Source of the DNA: Salinimonas chungwhensis DSM 16280
GTDB lineage: Bacteria; Pseudomonadota; Gammaproteobacteria; Enterobacterales; Alteromonadaceae
NCBI RefSeq assembly: GCF_000378185.1
Contig: NZ_KB899377.1
Span: 434,001 to 498,000, forward strand
Direction: 5' to 3'
DNA length: 64,000 bases
The notes beneath the pieces are model-generated. The model was not told the DNA's origin and ran no database searches. It saw nothing but the letters and a program-made list of their open reading frames with translations. The position numbers were made by a program, and so were the translations under genes. This document shows, in pieces, positions 18,283 to 31,256 of the stretch (position 1 is the first letter of the stretch; every line of letters starts with the position of its first letter).

Positions 18283-19239
18283 TTACGGATTGCCATAATA
18301 CGCTTCGACCCGCAGTGCCACACCATAGGAAGGTTTGAATCCTTCATCCCGGGTGAAAAGCACAAAAGGTTCAACTTCAAAAAACAGCCAGTCCCGGGTG
18401 GGGTTCGAACGCCACCTGGCGCTGGTATACACTTCACCCAAGCGGTAATTAGGGCGCGATTCGCCTTCAGTAAACAAGGTGTAGATGACGGCGGTCTTAT
18501 TGTCCACCGGTTGCAGATACTGCGCCTCATGACGCCATACCCAATCTTCAAAGCGATCGCGGTAGAAAAAGCGATTATTGAACCGGAAAACATGCTCACT
18601 CTGGCTAATAAACTGAACGGTGGCGCCCAATTCAGCGCCAAACTGGTCACGGGTGAAAGCATATGCCTCGGCATCATAAAATAGCGCCAGCTGGTCCGAA
18701 TACGCAGCCATATCGGCATAGCGGGCTTTAGTGTAAATCTGACCGCGGCGGCCGGTGCCTATCTTATAGGACATGCGGGCATTATCACTGGATCGGTAAC
18801 GCAACGCTATAGTGGTATTACGTCGGCGGCGCTCGATAGGTTGACGGGCCGCCTTGATGGAGGCATTTTGCTGACTGTCCTCATCATCGCTAAGCATCAG
18901 ATCAACCCGGTTTTCTAATGCCGGCAGCTGCACCCGAATTTTAAACCGTACATCAAACTCAGCTAAATCACGGCTTCTGGGTTCCCAGCCAAGGCTTATC
19001 CGGCCTTCTGCGCGCGCATCCTCATGCCGGTTGGAGCCCTTCAGCGCAAAAAAACTGTCGAGTTGTTGCACCGTGTAATTCATTGACTGGGTCAGATTAC
19101 GTTGCCACAGGTCCATCCAGGTATCGGGCAAATTGTCCGGTGTGGTGATAACCGGTGTTTCAGGCAACACTGCCGGCTCAGTGATGATGTCACCGGGCAT
19201 CGCCAGTAACGAACAGAACATCAGTGATAAACACGCCAT
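18283..19239 (-). CDS. Hypothetical exported protein, probable outer-membrane beta-barrel
   Basis: 318 residues. A short hydrophobic leader ([17 protein letters not shown]) precedes a helical segment (about 40-65) and then alternating strands rich in Arg, Tyr and Phe (for example [48 protein letters not shown]), the look of an outer-membrane barrel. The C-terminus is VEAYYGNP, not a classic terminal Phe. No named family is recognised. It lies alone between ilvH (convergent) and tatA (divergent), so its job is not indicated by context. Confidence 0.7.
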   Translation of the reverse strand: MACLSLMFCSLLAMPGDIITEPAVLPETPVITTPDNLPDTWMDLWQRNLTQSMNYTVQQLDSFFALKGSNRHEDARAEGRISLGWEPRSRDLAEFDVRFKIRVQLPALENRVDLMLSDDEDSQQNASIKAARQPIERRRRNTTIALRYRSSDNARMSYKIGTGRRGQIYTKARYADMAAYSDQLALFYDAEAYAFTRDQFGAELGATVQFISQSEHVFRFNNRFFYRDRFEDWVWRHEAQYLQPVDNKTAVIYTLFTEGESRPNYRLGEVYTSARWRSNPTRDWLFFEVEPFVLFTRDEGFKPSYGVALRVEAYYGNP

Positions 19240-19419
19240 ACCTTGCCTTACAACTTAGCTTTCCTGTCTTCAGCATTAAGTTATATTCAAACGAAGTCAA
19301 ACAGAACCGTAAATACGTATGAATCTTTATCTGACAGCAAGTTTTTGTTCACGAAATATTGTGGTGAAAGCAAAGACAGGCAATGGCATACTGTAACAAT
19401 ACGTGCAAAGGAGAAAGTT

Positions 19420-19668
19420 ATGGGTATTAGTGTCTGGCAGTTGCTGATTGTACTTGCCATTGTCGTTCTGTTATTTGGCACGAAACGTTTGAAAAGCATT
19501 GGTTCGGATTTGGGCGGTGCCATTAAAGGGTTCAAAAAAGCTGTTGATGACGACGAGCAAAAAAATCAGCAGGGCGATGCCGATTTTACTGAGCATCAGA
19601 AAGTGGATAATAAAAATAAAACAGCATCCACTACCACTACGCAGAGCGATGTTAAAGAAAAGTCCTGA
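19420..19668 (+). CDS. tatA: Twin-arginine translocase subunit TatA
   Basis: 82 residues from ATG 19420, preceded by aaaggag. Although the frame is open from 19243, only this start gives the TatA form: a membrane helix ([15 protein letters not shown], about 6-20), the [14 protein letters not shown] hinge, an amphipathic helix and an acidic/polar tail. TatA multimers form the pore for folded proteins. Its stop overlaps tatB by one base (TGATG). Confidence 0.96.
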   Translation: MGISVWQLLIVLAIVVLLFGTKRLKSIGSDLGGAIKGFKKAVDDDEQKNQQGDADFTEHQKVDNKNKTASTTTTQSDVKEKS

Positions 19669-19970
19669 TGTTTGATATCGGTTTTTGGGAACTGCTTGTT
19701 ATTGGCGTACTCGCACTATTAGTGTTGGGACCAGAGCGCTTGCCCGGGGCTATTCGCTCTACGCTAAATACAGTGCGCAGCGTGCGCAATGCCGCCAGTG
19801 GCTTTAAGCAAGAGGTGGAGCATCAGCTGCGTGTACACGAGCTACACGAAAATCTTAGAAAAGCAGAGCAGCAGGGTCTCAAAGACGTCTCTGAAGATTT
19901 GCAGAAAAGCGTCGATGAGCTCAAGGAAGCCGCTGAGTCTGTACAAGAACCCTATAAGAAAAAGCAATGA
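19668..19970 (+). CDS. tatB: Twin-arginine translocase subunit TatB
   Basis: 100 residues, shorter than E. coli TatB (171), mainly in the disordered tail. [19 protein letters not shown] with E8, the LGPERLPG hinge, and a long amphipathic helix are diagnostic. TatB with TatC binds twin-arginine signal peptides. It overlaps tatA by 1 nt and tatC by 4 nt. Confidence 0.95.
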   Translation: MFDIGFWELLVIGVLALLVLGPERLPGAIRSTLNTVRSVRNAASGFKQEVEHQLRVHELHENLRKAEQQGLKDVSEDLQKSVDELKEAAESVQEPYKKKQ

Positions 19971-20719
19971 CTGACACCAATAATCTGATTTCGCACCTCG
20001 TGGAGCTGCGAAATCGAATTCTTCGTGCCCTACTTAGTGTACTTGTCGTATTTCTTTGTTTGGTCTATTTTGCCGAAGATCTTTATCACTATCTTGCCAG
20101 TCCGTTAATGGCAGTCTTGCCTGAAAATGCATCCATGATTGCAACTGATGTTGCATCACCATTTTTCGCGCCTTTTAAGCTGACCCTCGTACTGTCTTTC
20201 TTTATCGCCATTCCCTATGTGCTATACCAGGTATGGGCCTTTATTGCGCCGGGGTTGTACACCACAGAGAAAAAGCTGGTTATACCGCTGTTGGTCTCCA
20301 GTACCCTGCTATTTTATGCTGGCATGGCTTTCGCTTACTTCGTGGTATTTCCACTGGCCTTCGCGTTTTTTACCAGCGTCGCACCCAGCGGTGTAACTGT
20401 GAGTACGGATATTTCTTCTTACCTCGATTTTGTCTTAAAACTGTTTTTTGCATTTGGTGTATCCTTTGAAATTCCTATCGCCATTATTCTGATGTGCTGG
20501 ACGGGCGTCACCGATGCAGACTCGCTGCGGGCTAAGCGTCCTTTTGTCATTGTTGGGGTATTTGTAATTGGCATGCTGCTGACCCCCCCAGACATTATTT
20601 CCCAGACATTACTGGCAGTGCCCATGTGGTTACTTTTTGAAATTGGTGTCATTGTGGGCGGATTTTATGGTAAGAAAAATGATGATGAACAGGATGATCA
20701 CACCGCTACGGATGGATAG
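19967..20719 (+). CDS. tatC: Twin-arginine translocase subunit TatC
   Basis: 250 residues with six predicted helices. [14 protein letters not shown] at the N-terminus and the FEIPIAIIL motif in the fifth helix are TatC signatures. It is the receptor for twin-arginine signals. The ATGA overlap with tatB indicates coupling; the operon continues with a small exported protein and tatD. Confidence 0.97.
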   Translation: MTDTNNLISHLVELRNRILRALLSVLVVFLCLVYFAEDLYHYLASPLMAVLPENASMIATDVASPFFAPFKLTLVLSFFIAIPYVLYQVWAFIAPGLYTTEKKLVIPLLVSSTLLFYAGMAFAYFVVFPLAFAFFTSVAPSGVTVSTDISSYLDFVLKLFFAFGVSFEIPIAIILMCWTGVTDADSLRAKRPFVIVGVFVIGMLLTPPDIISQTLLAVPMWLLFEIGVIVGGFYGKKNDDEQDDHTATDG

Positions 20720-20747
20720 AACAATTGATTATCGGAGAAAAACAATA

Positions 20748-21299
20748 ATGCCACGGACAGAACTTGTATTACTCACGCTGCTGAGTCTGGCATTTGCCAA
20801 CAGCAGTGTCGCTAAAGCGCCGGTATCACTAGAGCAGTGTGCAAAGATAACCGGTGATAAGCAACGCTTAACATGCTTCGACACACTGGCTGCTGAAGAG
20901 CTTGCCGGGTCAGCCACCGAGTCAGAGTCTGGCTCAAATGGTGCCTCCTCTGACAATGATACTGCCGATAACGCTGAACAAAGCATCCCTCAGCAAGCGG
21001 CTAATTCCGCAGCACCTCAGTCGGCTGCACAGAAAAAGCGGCAATTTGGCTTAGAAAATCGCCCTGAGCCTGGTGAAGAAATCAATGAGATAAGCAGCAG
21101 GGTAGTTAGTGTTGAAGAAAATCGCCGTGGAAACCGCATCTATACGCTGGCAAACGGTATGGTCTGGCAGCAGAAAAAAAAGGAGTATTTTCATGGCGAG
21201 GTGGATGATATAGCAGTTGTCAAACGCGGCTTCATGGGCGTCTTTTATCTGGGTATTGAAGGCACCAGTCGGCGAACAAAAGTGGAGCGACTGAAATAA
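20748..21299 (+). CDS. Hypothetical secreted protein between tatC and tatD
   Basis: 183 residues from ATG 20748 (cggag upstream); the frame is open to 20637 but that part overlaps tatC. A signal peptide (LLTLLSLAFANSSVA) is followed by LEQCAKITGDKQRLTCFDTLA, a Cys-containing motif seen in many small exported proteobacterial proteins, then a Ser/Glu/Asn-rich low-complexity linker (about 55-100) and a compact C-terminal domain (NRIYTLANGMVWQQKKKEYFHG). Function unknown. It is placed inside the tat unit, with tatD starting on the next base after its stop. Confidence 0.75.
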   Translation: MPRTELVLLTLLSLAFANSSVAKAPVSLEQCAKITGDKQRLTCFDTLAAEELAGSATESESGSNGASSDNDTADNAEQSIPQQAANSAAPQSAAQKKRQFGLENRPEPGEEINEISSRVVSVEENRRGNRIYTLANGMVWQQKKKEYFHGEVDDIAVVKRGFMGVFYLGIEGTSRRTKVERLK

Positions 21300-22067
21300 A
21301 TGCAGTGGTTTGATGCAGGGGTAAATTTACTGGACAAACGCTTTGATCCGCATGCGGTTATCGCTAATGCGTTGACGGCAAATGTCACCCGTCTTTGCAT
21401 GATCACCACCCACCCACAAGAGTGGGATACCGCCGCCGTGCTGTATCAGCAATACCCTAATACACTGTGTTACACCATCGGTGTACATCCGCATAATGCC
21501 AGGCATGTCAGTGATAACGACTTACAACGTCTTGAACAACTCGCGACCGGGCCTGGAGTGGTGGCCGTGGGCGAATGCGGATTAGACTTCAACCGCAATT
21601 TTTCGCCCCCGGATACGCAGATCGCTGTGTTTAACGCGCAGCTTGAAATTGCCGAGCGCCTGCATAAGCCGGTTTATCTGCATGAGCGAGATGCCTTTGA
21701 CCAACAGCTCAGTTGTCTTGAGAGTATTAATAATCTAAGCGGTATTGCCCATTGTTTTACGGGAACGCAGGCGCAAATGCAGACGTATTTATCAATGGGT
21801 CTTTATATTGGTATCACCGGCTGGGTCTGTGATCCGCGGCGCGCAGAAGACCTGCGCGCCGCGATACCCGAGATGCCACTGGATAAACTTATTCTTGAAA
21901 CCGATGCGCCATATCTGTTTCCCAAAAATCAGCGTCCACGACGGCGTAATAATGAGCCGGCATTTATCCGTGCGGTGGGTGAGCAGGTAGCAACGTTGAT
22001 GAGTCGCCCCGTAACGGAAGTTGCGTCGGCAAGTGTTACCAATACATTTCGCTTATTCGGAATCTGA
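21300..22067 (+). CDS. tatD: TatD-family metal-dependent deoxyribonuclease
   Basis: 255 residues, usual length. It is a TIM-barrel amidohydrolase-like nuclease: the usual N-terminal HxH is changed (MQWFDAGVNLLDKRF has D-x-G-V-N), VGECGLDFNR carries the metal Glu, and HEROAD-like VYLHERDAF, AHCFTGT and LETDAPYLFP follow. TatD proteins act in DNA repair or turnover and are not part of the translocon, though often encoded with tatABC as here. The absent first histidine pair is usual for E. coli-type TatD. Confidence 0.9.
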   Translation: MQWFDAGVNLLDKRFDPHAVIANALTANVTRLCMITTHPQEWDTAAVLYQQYPNTLCYTIGVHPHNARHVSDNDLQRLEQLATGPGVVAVGECGLDFNRNFSPPDTQIAVFNAQLEIAERLHKPVYLHERDAFDQQLSCLESINNLSGIAHCFTGTQAQMQTYLSMGLYIGITGWVCDPRRAEDLRAAIPEMPLDKLILETDAPYLFPKNQRPRRRNNEPAFIRAVGEQVATLMSRPVTEVASASVTNTFRLFGI

Positions 22068-22083
22068 TATAAGGTTTAACGCG

Positions 22084-24983
<2,900 letters not shown>

Positions 24984-24995
24984 GCTGACAGGCTG

Positions 24996-26507
24996 TCACC
25001 TACAATCCAGGTCCCATCCCGCACGATGCTGCAACCAGGTCTCATTGGCCAGTTCAGCATTGATAAGCGGGTGACCGGCAAGCCAGCCTTCAGGCAGTGT
25101 CAGTGTCCACCGATCATCATTAACGGTTAGTTGCACATCGGGAATGTGCTTATTGTGACGGCGCAGACACAATACTGTGGCGATGCGCAAGATTCTCACC
25201 AGCGCCAACAACATCGGCTTCAGGTCGGCGTGATAATCGTCAAAGGTTTTGAGATTAATATTCAGGCGATGGGACAGTACCAGGTCACGAATTGCCTGTC
25301 GCTGCAAACGCGTGTAACCGGGCAAATCGATATGTGAAAGAATATAGGCGCCGTGTTGATGATGTTTTTTATATTCAATATGCAAACCTATTTCATGCAA
25401 CGTTGCAGCTGCACCGAGCACCGCTTCTGTGTCGAGATGGCAAATCGCTGTCTGAGCACATAGCTGGCGACATAGGTTAAGTGACATCCCTCGCACCGAG
25501 TCGGCGTGGGATTTTTCGATATGGTAACGGCTAATTGCATGATTTAGGGTTTGAACACGCCGGTCGTTTTCCTGCAAATTATCCAGCATGCCGTAGATAA
25601 GGCCCTCGCGCAGCGCCCCGGCTGAAATATTCATGGCTGTGATATTCAGCTTCTCAAACAGACAAATAAGTATAGCCAGGCCGCTGGGGAAAATAGGTTT
25701 ACGGTTCTCTTCCAGGCCTTTGATATCAAGCTTTTCAATAGAGCCGCAATCAATACACTGTTTCTCTAGCTCGTATAAATAATCAAGACGAATTGCATCG
25801 CTGATTTGCTGGGCAACGAGAATTTCGGTGATTGCCTGTGGCGTACCCGAGGCGCCCAGACAGTTTTGCCAGTCGAAACATAAAAACGCATCACTGACAG
25901 TGTCTAACAGCTCGCCGGCAGCCGCTTTTGCTGCAGTAAAATTAGCCTGAGTAATGGCACCTTGACAGAAATAGCGCTCCATAAATGTCACGCAACCCAT
26001 GTCCAGACTTTTCATATGAATAGGCTGCATGTCATTGCCAATGATGATTTCGGTACTGGCGCCACCGATATCGATAACCAGTGAGTTCCCCTGGTTGGCA
26101 GATGTATATGCTACCCCAAGGTAAATCTGCCGGGCTTCCTCTTCGCCGGAAATAACATTTAATTTGTGGTTTAAAATTTGCTCAGCTTTTTGAATAAAAA
26201 CCTGAGCATTAGTAGCAAGACGTAATGTGGCCGTGGCCACGATACGAATATTAGAAGGGGGAATGTCCTGCAGACGTTCAGCGAAGGTTTGCAAACATTG
26301 CCAACCTCGCTCCATGCTAATGTCGTCCAACTCCAAGTTTTCATTCAAGCCGGCAGCCAAACGAACTTTCTGTTTGACCTTACCAATGATCTGAACATTG
26401 CCATTAACCACATGGACAACGACCATATGAAAACTGTTTGACCCCAGGTCTACTGCGGCATAGTGCTCACTGTGGACCAACGTATCGTGTTGGATTTCAG
26501 GCTGCAT
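24996..26507 (-). CDS. Exopolyphosphatase / guanosine pentaphosphatase (Ppx/GppA family)
   Basis: 503 residues, between E. coli GppA (494) and Ppx (513). The actin-like ATPase fold has AAVDLGSNSFHMVVVHV, the second phosphate loop VIDIGGASTEIIIG, and GEEEARQIYLGV; a C-terminal HD-like domain follows (LHEIGLHIEYKKHHQHGAY, about 370-390). It hydrolyses polyphosphate or pppGpp; the two activities cannot be separated by eye. It lies 2 nt downstream of rhlB on the same strand, like the gppA-rhlB pair of E. coli, which favours gppA by synteny. Confidence 0.92.
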   Translation of the reverse strand: MQPEIQHDTLVHSEHYAAVDLGSNSFHMVVVHVVNGNVQIIGKVKQKVRLAAGLNENLELDDISMERGWQCLQTFAERLQDIPPSNIRIVATATLRLATNAQVFIQKAEQILNHKLNVISGEEEARQIYLGVAYTSANQGNSLVIDIGGASTEIIIGNDMQPIHMKSLDMGCVTFMERYFCQGAITQANFTAAKAAAGELLDTVSDAFLCFDWQNCLGASGTPQAITEILVAQQISDAIRLDYLYELEKQCIDCGSIEKLDIKGLEENRKPIFPSGLAILICLFEKLNITAMNISAGALREGLIYGMLDNLQENDRRVQTLNHAISRYHIEKSHADSVRGMSLNLCRQLCAQTAICHLDTEAVLGAAATLHEIGLHIEYKKHHQHGAYILSHIDLPGYTRLQRQAIRDLVLSHRLNINLKTFDDYHADLKPMLLALVRILRIATVLCLRRHNKHIPDVQLTVNDDRWTLTLPEGWLAGHPLINAELANETWLQHRAGWDLDCR

Positions 26508-26509
26508 AC

Positions 26510-27787
26510 TTAGTTATTCTTATTTGACGGTTTTCCCCGGCCTCTGCCACGTCGATTGGAATTACGGGCATTGGGCGTACGTTTGCGCTGGCGTGCACGA
26601 GGTGCCTTTAAATCTTCCAGCAGCGCGGTACGATCGTAATCGGTCACAGGTATAGCATGTTGAATGTACTGCTCAATGGCCGGCAGATTCAATGCATATT
26701 TTTCACAGGCGAAGCTGATTGCAATCCCGCTTTTACCCGCCCGGCCAGTACGACCAATCCGATGAACATAATCCTCTGCATCGTCAGGTAAGTCGTAATT
26801 GAAAACATGGCTGACTGAATCAATATGTAGGCCGCGGGCGGCGACATCGGTGGCCACCAGTATATCCAGTTTGCCCTTGGTGAAATCATCCAGAATGCTC
26901 ATACGCTTCTTCTGGGGCACATCACCGCTGAGTAAACCGACCCGGTGACCATCAGCCTCTAACCAGTCGTTAACCTTTTCACAGGTATGCTTGGTATTGG
27001 CAAAAACAATGGCGCGTTCGGGCCATTCTTCTTCCATCAGTGTCAGCAGTAAACGCATCTTATCCTCGTCCGAGGGATAAAAAAGCTCTTCACTGACCCG
27101 TTTGGCGGTTTTGGTTTCAGGTTCAACCTGAACATGCGTAGGATTATTCATGTGCTCGTAAGCCAGTTCCTGCACCCGATAACTAAGGGTAGCAGAAAAT
27201 AACATACTTAGACGCTCAGACGCTGCGGGCATGCGCTTAAACAAAAAGCGGATATCTTTAATGAAACCCAGGTCAAACATACGGTCGGCTTCATCCAGCA
27301 CGGCCACCTGAATATGGTTCAAAGTGAATACATTCTGCTTATAATAATCCAGAATACGGCCGGTAGTGCCAATTATAATATCGACACCTTCTTCAAGCGA
27401 TTCGCGTTGACTTTGATATCCTTCACCCCCATATATCAAACCAAGTGATAGCCCGGTGTGTTCACTCAGGGGTTTGGCGTCATTGTAGATTTGCATGGCC
27501 AGTTCACGGGTCGGTGCCATAATTATTGCTTTCGGGCCTTTCGGATCCGCGTTATCTTTGGCAGGATTAGCCAATAGATAGTGGAACGTAGCAACCAGAA
27601 ACGCGATAGTTTTACCGGTACCGGTTTGGGCTTGTCCGGCAATATCAAGACCATCCAGTAATGGAGGTAAAGCTAAAGCCTGAATCGGTGTACAATGGGT
27701 GAAATTTGCTGATTGAAGCGCCGAAAGTACCTTGTCATTGATAGGTAAATCGGAAAAGTTTGTTTCGGTTAAATGAGTTGTTTGCAT
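26510..27787 (-). CDS. rhlB: DEAD-box ATP-dependent RNA helicase RhlB
   Basis: 425 residues (E. coli 421). Q motif [13 protein letters not shown], motif I AQTGTGKT (53-60), DEAD box [13 protein letters not shown], and motif [10 protein letters not shown] are intact. The C-terminal tail is basic and RG-rich ([14 protein letters not shown]), typical of RhlB. It unwinds RNA within the RNase E degradosome. Divergent from trxA with 101 nt between, the same layout as E. coli rhlB//trxA-rho. Confidence 0.95.
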   Translation of the reverse strand: MQTTHLTETNFSDLPINDKVLSALQSANFTHCTPIQALALPPLLDGLDIAGQAQTGTGKTIAFLVATFHYLLANPAKDNADPKGPKAIIMAPTRELAMQIYNDAKPLSEHTGLSLGLIYGGEGYQSQRESLEEGVDIIIGTTGRILDYYKQNVFTLNHIQVAVLDEADRMFDLGFIKDIRFLFKRMPAASERLSMLFSATLSYRVQELAYEHMNNPTHVQVEPETKTAKRVSEELFYPSDEDKMRLLLTLMEEEWPERAIVFANTKHTCEKVNDWLEADGHRVGLLSGDVPQKKRMSILDDFTKGKLDILVATDVAARGLHIDSVSHVFNYDLPDDAEDYVHRIGRTGRAGKSGIAISFACEKYALNLPAIEQYIQHAIPVTDYDRTALLEDLKAPRARQRKRTPNARNSNRRGRGRGKPSNKNN

Positions 27788-27888
27788 AGCTTATAGCTTA
27801 TCAGTGCTTGCATTAAAAAAGACAGTTTCTTATAACACTTATGGTGTGGCTGAACAAATCAGCGACTGACCAATCGATGGAGAACAGA

Positions 27889-28215
27889 ATGAGCGACAAT
27901 ATTATCCAGTTAACTGACGACAAATTTGAAGCAGACGTTATCAATGCTGACGGTCCTGTGCTAGTCGACTTCTGGGCTGAATGGTGCGGACCATGTAAAA
28001 TGATCGCGCCGATTCTGGAAGAAGTTGCTTCCGAGTTTGAAGGCAAGTTAACAGTTGGTAAGTTGAATGTCGATGAAAATAATGAAACGCCGCCAAAATA
28101 TGGCATTCGTGGCATTCCTACGTTATTACTTTTTAAAGGTGGTAATGTAGCTGCGACAAAAGTTGGCGCGTTATCAAAAGCACAGCTAACAGAATTTTTG
28201 AACGAAAACCTGTAA
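27889..28215 (+). CDS. trxA: Thioredoxin 1
   Basis: 108 residues from ATG 27889, matching family length; an upstream ATG at 27877 would add four residues. Active site WCGPC (C33, C36), buried D27 in LVDFWAEW and cis-Pro [11 protein letters not shown]. It is the general disulfide reductase used by ribonucleotide reductase and many others. Followed by a strong terminator and then rho. Confidence 0.97.
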   Translation: MSDNIIQLTDDKFEADVINADGPVLVDFWAEWCGPCKMIAPILEEVASEFEGKLTVGKLNVDENNETPPKYGIRGIPTLLLFKGGNVAATKVGALSKAQLTEFLNENL

Positions 28216-28522
28216 AGCGAAATGTGTGCAAAAAAAGGCATCCTCAGGGATGCCTTTTTTATTGGATTGTTGCAAAGTTTGTGTATGGTGTTGAAAGTAA
28301 TGAATACCGGCAGTATTGCCGGAAGAATAAAAAATCGATCTTTTTTGCCCTGTGTTGAGTAAAATGCTGGACGCATCGCAATTATGGTGCTAACGTTTTG
28401 GTAGCTCTCATCTGAGCAGCGTTCTGCTAGCCCGAATCTGGGTATACAAACCTTTTCTAATAATGAATAAGTGACCGAGTAGTCTGTAAGCGAAGTCCAA
28501 GCACACACAAAGACCCACCAGT
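28216..28522 (+). other. trxA-rho intergenic region / rho leader
   Basis: 307 nt. After the trxA terminator, about 260 nt lead to rho. In E. coli the corresponding leader is the site of rho autoregulation. Here I see a C-containing unstructured stretch just before the start (aagcacacacaaagacccaccag, in part), which would suit Rho binding, but no leader peptide could be supported. Confidence 0.45.
28231..28260 (+). terminator. Intrinsic terminator of trxA
   Basis: Stem GGCATCC/GGATGCC with loop TCAG, preceded by six A and followed by six T. The A- and T-tracts make it work on both strands, but the plus orientation fits trxA. Confidence 0.9.
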
Positions 28523-29788
28523 ATGAATTTAACAGAACTAAAGAACAAACCAATCAGTGAGTTGGTTGCCCTGGCCGAAGAAATGGGCCTGGATAATATG
28601 GCGCGAGCCAGAAAACAAGACATCATTTTCTCAATTCTGAAAGCCCATGCCAAAAGCGGTGAAGACATTTTTGGCGACGGCGTTCTGGAGATTCTACAGG
28701 ATGGTTTTGGATTTCTTCGCTCTGCTGACTCTTCGTATTTAGCCGGTCCCGATGACATTTATGTATCGCCCAGCCAGATTCGACGTTTCAACCTGCGCAC
28801 CGGTGATACTATTGCCGGAAAGATTAGGCCTCCTAAAGACAGTGAACGTTATTTTGCACTGCTAAAGATTCGCGAAGTTAACTTCGACAAGCCTGAAAAC
28901 TCCCGTAATAAAATCCTTTTTGAAAACCTCACGCCGCTTCATGCCGCCTCTCGCCTTCGTATGGAGCGAGGCAACGGTTCTACTGAAGATATTACCGCGC
29001 GGGTTTTAGATCTGGCGTCACCAATTGGCAAAGGCCAGCGTGGTTTGATTGTTGCGCCGCCTAAGGCAGGTAAAACACTCCTGCTGCAAAATATTGCGCA
29101 ATCTATCGCTGCGAACCAGCCAGAATGTGAATTGATGGTCTTGCTCATTGATGAGCGTCCTGAGGAAGTGACCGAGATGCATCGCCTGGTCCAGGGTGAA
29201 GTGGTTGCCTCCACCTTTGATGAGCCAGCCAGTCGCCATGTTCAGGTTGCTGAAATGGTTATTGAAAAGGCCAAACGGCTGGTTGAGCATAAAAAAGATG
29301 TTGTCATTCTGCTTGATTCAATCACTCGGCTGGCACGTGCATACAACACCGTTATTCCATCGTCAGGTAAGGTCCTTACCGGTGGTGTCGATGCCAACGC
29401 ATTGCATAAACCCAAGCGTTTCTTCGGCGCAGCGCGAAATGTGGAAGAAGGCGGCAGCCTGACCATCATTGCTACCGCATTGATTGATACCGGCTCTAAA
29501 ATGGATGAAGTTATCTACGAAGAGTTTAAAGGCACAGGTAATATGGAAATGCACCTGAACCGCAAAATTGCCGAGAAGCGTGTTTTCCCTGCGATTGATT
29601 TTAATCGTTCAGGGACACGTCGTGAAGAATTGCTGACCAGCCAGGATGAACTACAGAAAATGTGGATCCTGCGTAAGATTGTGCATGAGATGTCAGAAAT
29701 TGATGCCATGGAATTTTTGATTAACAAACTTTCCATGACCAAAACGAATGATGAATTCTTTGGTGCAATGAAGCGTCAGAAGAGCTAA
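28523..29788 (+). CDS. rho: Transcription termination factor Rho
   Basis: 421 residues (E. coli 419). N-terminal helical domain, cold-shock-like RNA-binding domain with [12 protein letters not shown] (about 57-68), and RecA-type ATPase with Walker A APPKAGKT (178-185), Walker [17 protein letters not shown] and the Q-loop/R-loop region [19 protein letters not shown]. It is an essential RNA helicase that ends transcription. No insertion domain is present. Confidence 0.98.
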   Translation: MNLTELKNKPISELVALAEEMGLDNMARARKQDIIFSILKAHAKSGEDIFGDGVLEILQDGFGFLRSADSSYLAGPDDIYVSPSQIRRFNLRTGDTIAGKIRPPKDSERYFALLKIREVNFDKPENSRNKILFENLTPLHAASRLRMERGNGSTEDITARVLDLASPIGKGQRGLIVAPPKAGKTLLLQNIAQSIAANQPECELMVLLIDERPEEVTEMHRLVQGEVVASTFDEPASRHVQVAEMVIEKAKRLVEHKKDVVILLDSITRLARAYNTVIPSSGKVLTGGVDANALHKPKRFFGAARNVEEGGSLTIIATALIDTGSKMDEVIYEEFKGTGNMEMHLNRKIAEKRVFPAIDFNRSGTRREELLTSQDELQKMWILRKIVHEMSEIDAMEFLINKLSMTKTNDEFFGAMKRQKS

Positions 29789-29803
29789 CGCAGTATCTGT
29801 TCT

Positions 29804-29833
29804 AAAAAGCGCACACTTAATGTGCGCTTTTTT
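29804..29833 (+). terminator. Intrinsic terminator of rho
   Basis: AAAAAGCGCACA pairs fully with TGTGCGCTTTTT around loop CTTAA, ending in six T. Lies 16 nt past the rho stop. Confidence 0.92.
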
Positions 29834-29931
29834 ATGCCCGAAAAATGTGGTTGCTCTGAACGCCGATGATCTTTATTCCCCTGTCCTGTTTATTTTTGGT
29901 ACTGTACAAAAACATAATAAGGGGAATACAC

Positions 29932-31221
29932 ATGAAAAAAACACTTTTAGGATTAGCACTGAGTCTGGCTTGTAGTGCCGCCGCTGCGCAAAGTGTGAAT
30001 GAGCTGGTAGACAAGGTGGAGCCGCAGGTTATCGAATGGCGGCACCATTTTCATGAAAATCCAGAACTTTCAAACCGTGAATTCGAAACTGCCAAATATA
30101 TCACTGAATACTTAAAAACACTGGATGTGGAGATCACTACAGAAGTAGCAAAAACCGGTGTTGTGGCTGTGCTGGACAGTGGCCGACCAGGCCCGGTTGT
30201 GGCACTGCGGGCTGATATGGATGGGTTGCCGGTTGAAGAACGCAATGACTTACCGTGGAAATCTACCAAAACTGCCGAGTATAACGGCAATACCGTACCT
30301 GTAATGCATGCCTGTGGGCATGATACACACATGGCCATGCTAATGGGCGCTGCCGAGGTCTTATCGCAAATGAAAGACCAGCTGCACGGCAAGGTCAAGT
30401 TTATATTTCAGCCTGCTGAAGAGGGCGCACCGCCAGGGGAAAAAGGCGGCGCTGAGGTTATGGTTAAGGAAGGCGTGCTTAAGTCACCCGACGTGGATGT
30501 GATTTTTGGGCTTCATATCAATGCTAATACCGATATCGGTAAAGTGCGCTATACGCCTGAAGGTGCTATGGCTGCTGTAGATCCGTTTAAAATTGTCATC
30601 AAGGGTAAACAGGCCCACGGTGCGTATCCGTGGAAAAGCGTCGATCCTATTGTGACAGCCGCCCAGATGGTGATGTCGCTGCAAACTATCGTAAGCAGGG
30701 AAATCAAGGTAATCGACAGTGCTGCGGTAGTATCAGTAGGATCTATTCATGGCGGCAACCGGTCTAATATTATTCCTGAGGAAGTCGAACTGGTTGGCAC
30801 CATTCGTACTTTGAGTAAAGATGCCCGGGAACATATTTATGAAGCAATGGAGCGAAAAGTGCAGGGCATTGCCAGTAGTATGGGAGCTAAAGCCGAGCTG
30901 ACTTTACCGCTGGATTACAGCTACCCGATAACATTTAACGATCCTGATCTTACGGCGCAAATGCTACCAACACTCAAAGCAACAGCGGGCGAGGATAATG
31001 TCTTGTTATCCAAACCGGTGACCGGCGCGGAAGACTTTTCGTTTTTCCAGGAAGAAGTCCCCGGTTTATATCTCTGGGTAGGCGGAAAACCGCTTGATGT
31101 GTCAGTGGAAGAATCACCTGCACACCACACACCTGAGTTTTACGTTGACGACAAAGGCATGAAATTAGGCGTAAGTCTATTAACCAATATGACAATAGAC
31201 TACATGAACAAAAACAATTAA
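29932..31221 (+). CDS. Secreted M20-family amidohydrolase / metallopeptidase
   Basis: 429 residues from ATG 29932, with gggga upstream and a signal peptide (MKKTLLGLALSLACSAAAAQ). Zinc ligands and catalytic residues are in HACGHDTHMA, FQPAEEGAPPGEKGG and ITGAEDFSFF-like TGAEDFSFFQEEVPG; WRHHFHENPELSNREFET is the conserved N-terminal motif of the HipO/IAA-amino-acid hydrolase subgroup. It cleaves an N-acyl or amide bond in the periplasm; substrate unknown. A hybrid kinase gene follows 35 nt later. Confidence 0.92.
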   Translation: MKKTLLGLALSLACSAAAAQSVNELVDKVEPQVIEWRHHFHENPELSNREFETAKYITEYLKTLDVEITTEVAKTGVVAVLDSGRPGPVVALRADMDGLPVEERNDLPWKSTKTAEYNGNTVPVMHACGHDTHMAMLMGAAEVLSQMKDQLHGKVKFIFQPAEEGAPPGEKGGAEVMVKEGVLKSPDVDVIFGLHINANTDIGKVRYTPEGAMAAVDPFKIVIKGKQAHGAYPWKSVDPIVTAAQMVMSLQTIVSREIKVIDSAAVVSVGSIHGGNRSNIIPEEVELVGTIRTLSKDAREHIYEAMERKVQGIASSMGAKAELTLPLDYSYPITFNDPDLTAQMLPTLKATAGEDNVLLSKPVTGAEDFSFFQEEVPGLYLWVGGKPLDVSVEESPAHHTPEFYVDDKGMKLGVSLLTNMTIDYMNKNN

Positions 31222-31256
31222 CGTTTACCTGAAGTCAAATTGATGTAGAGGGCAGG

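Noticed and set aside
27813..28553. 246-codon minus-strand frame opposite trxA
   Set aside because: Shadow of trxA and its terminator; no ribosome-binding site and no family pattern.
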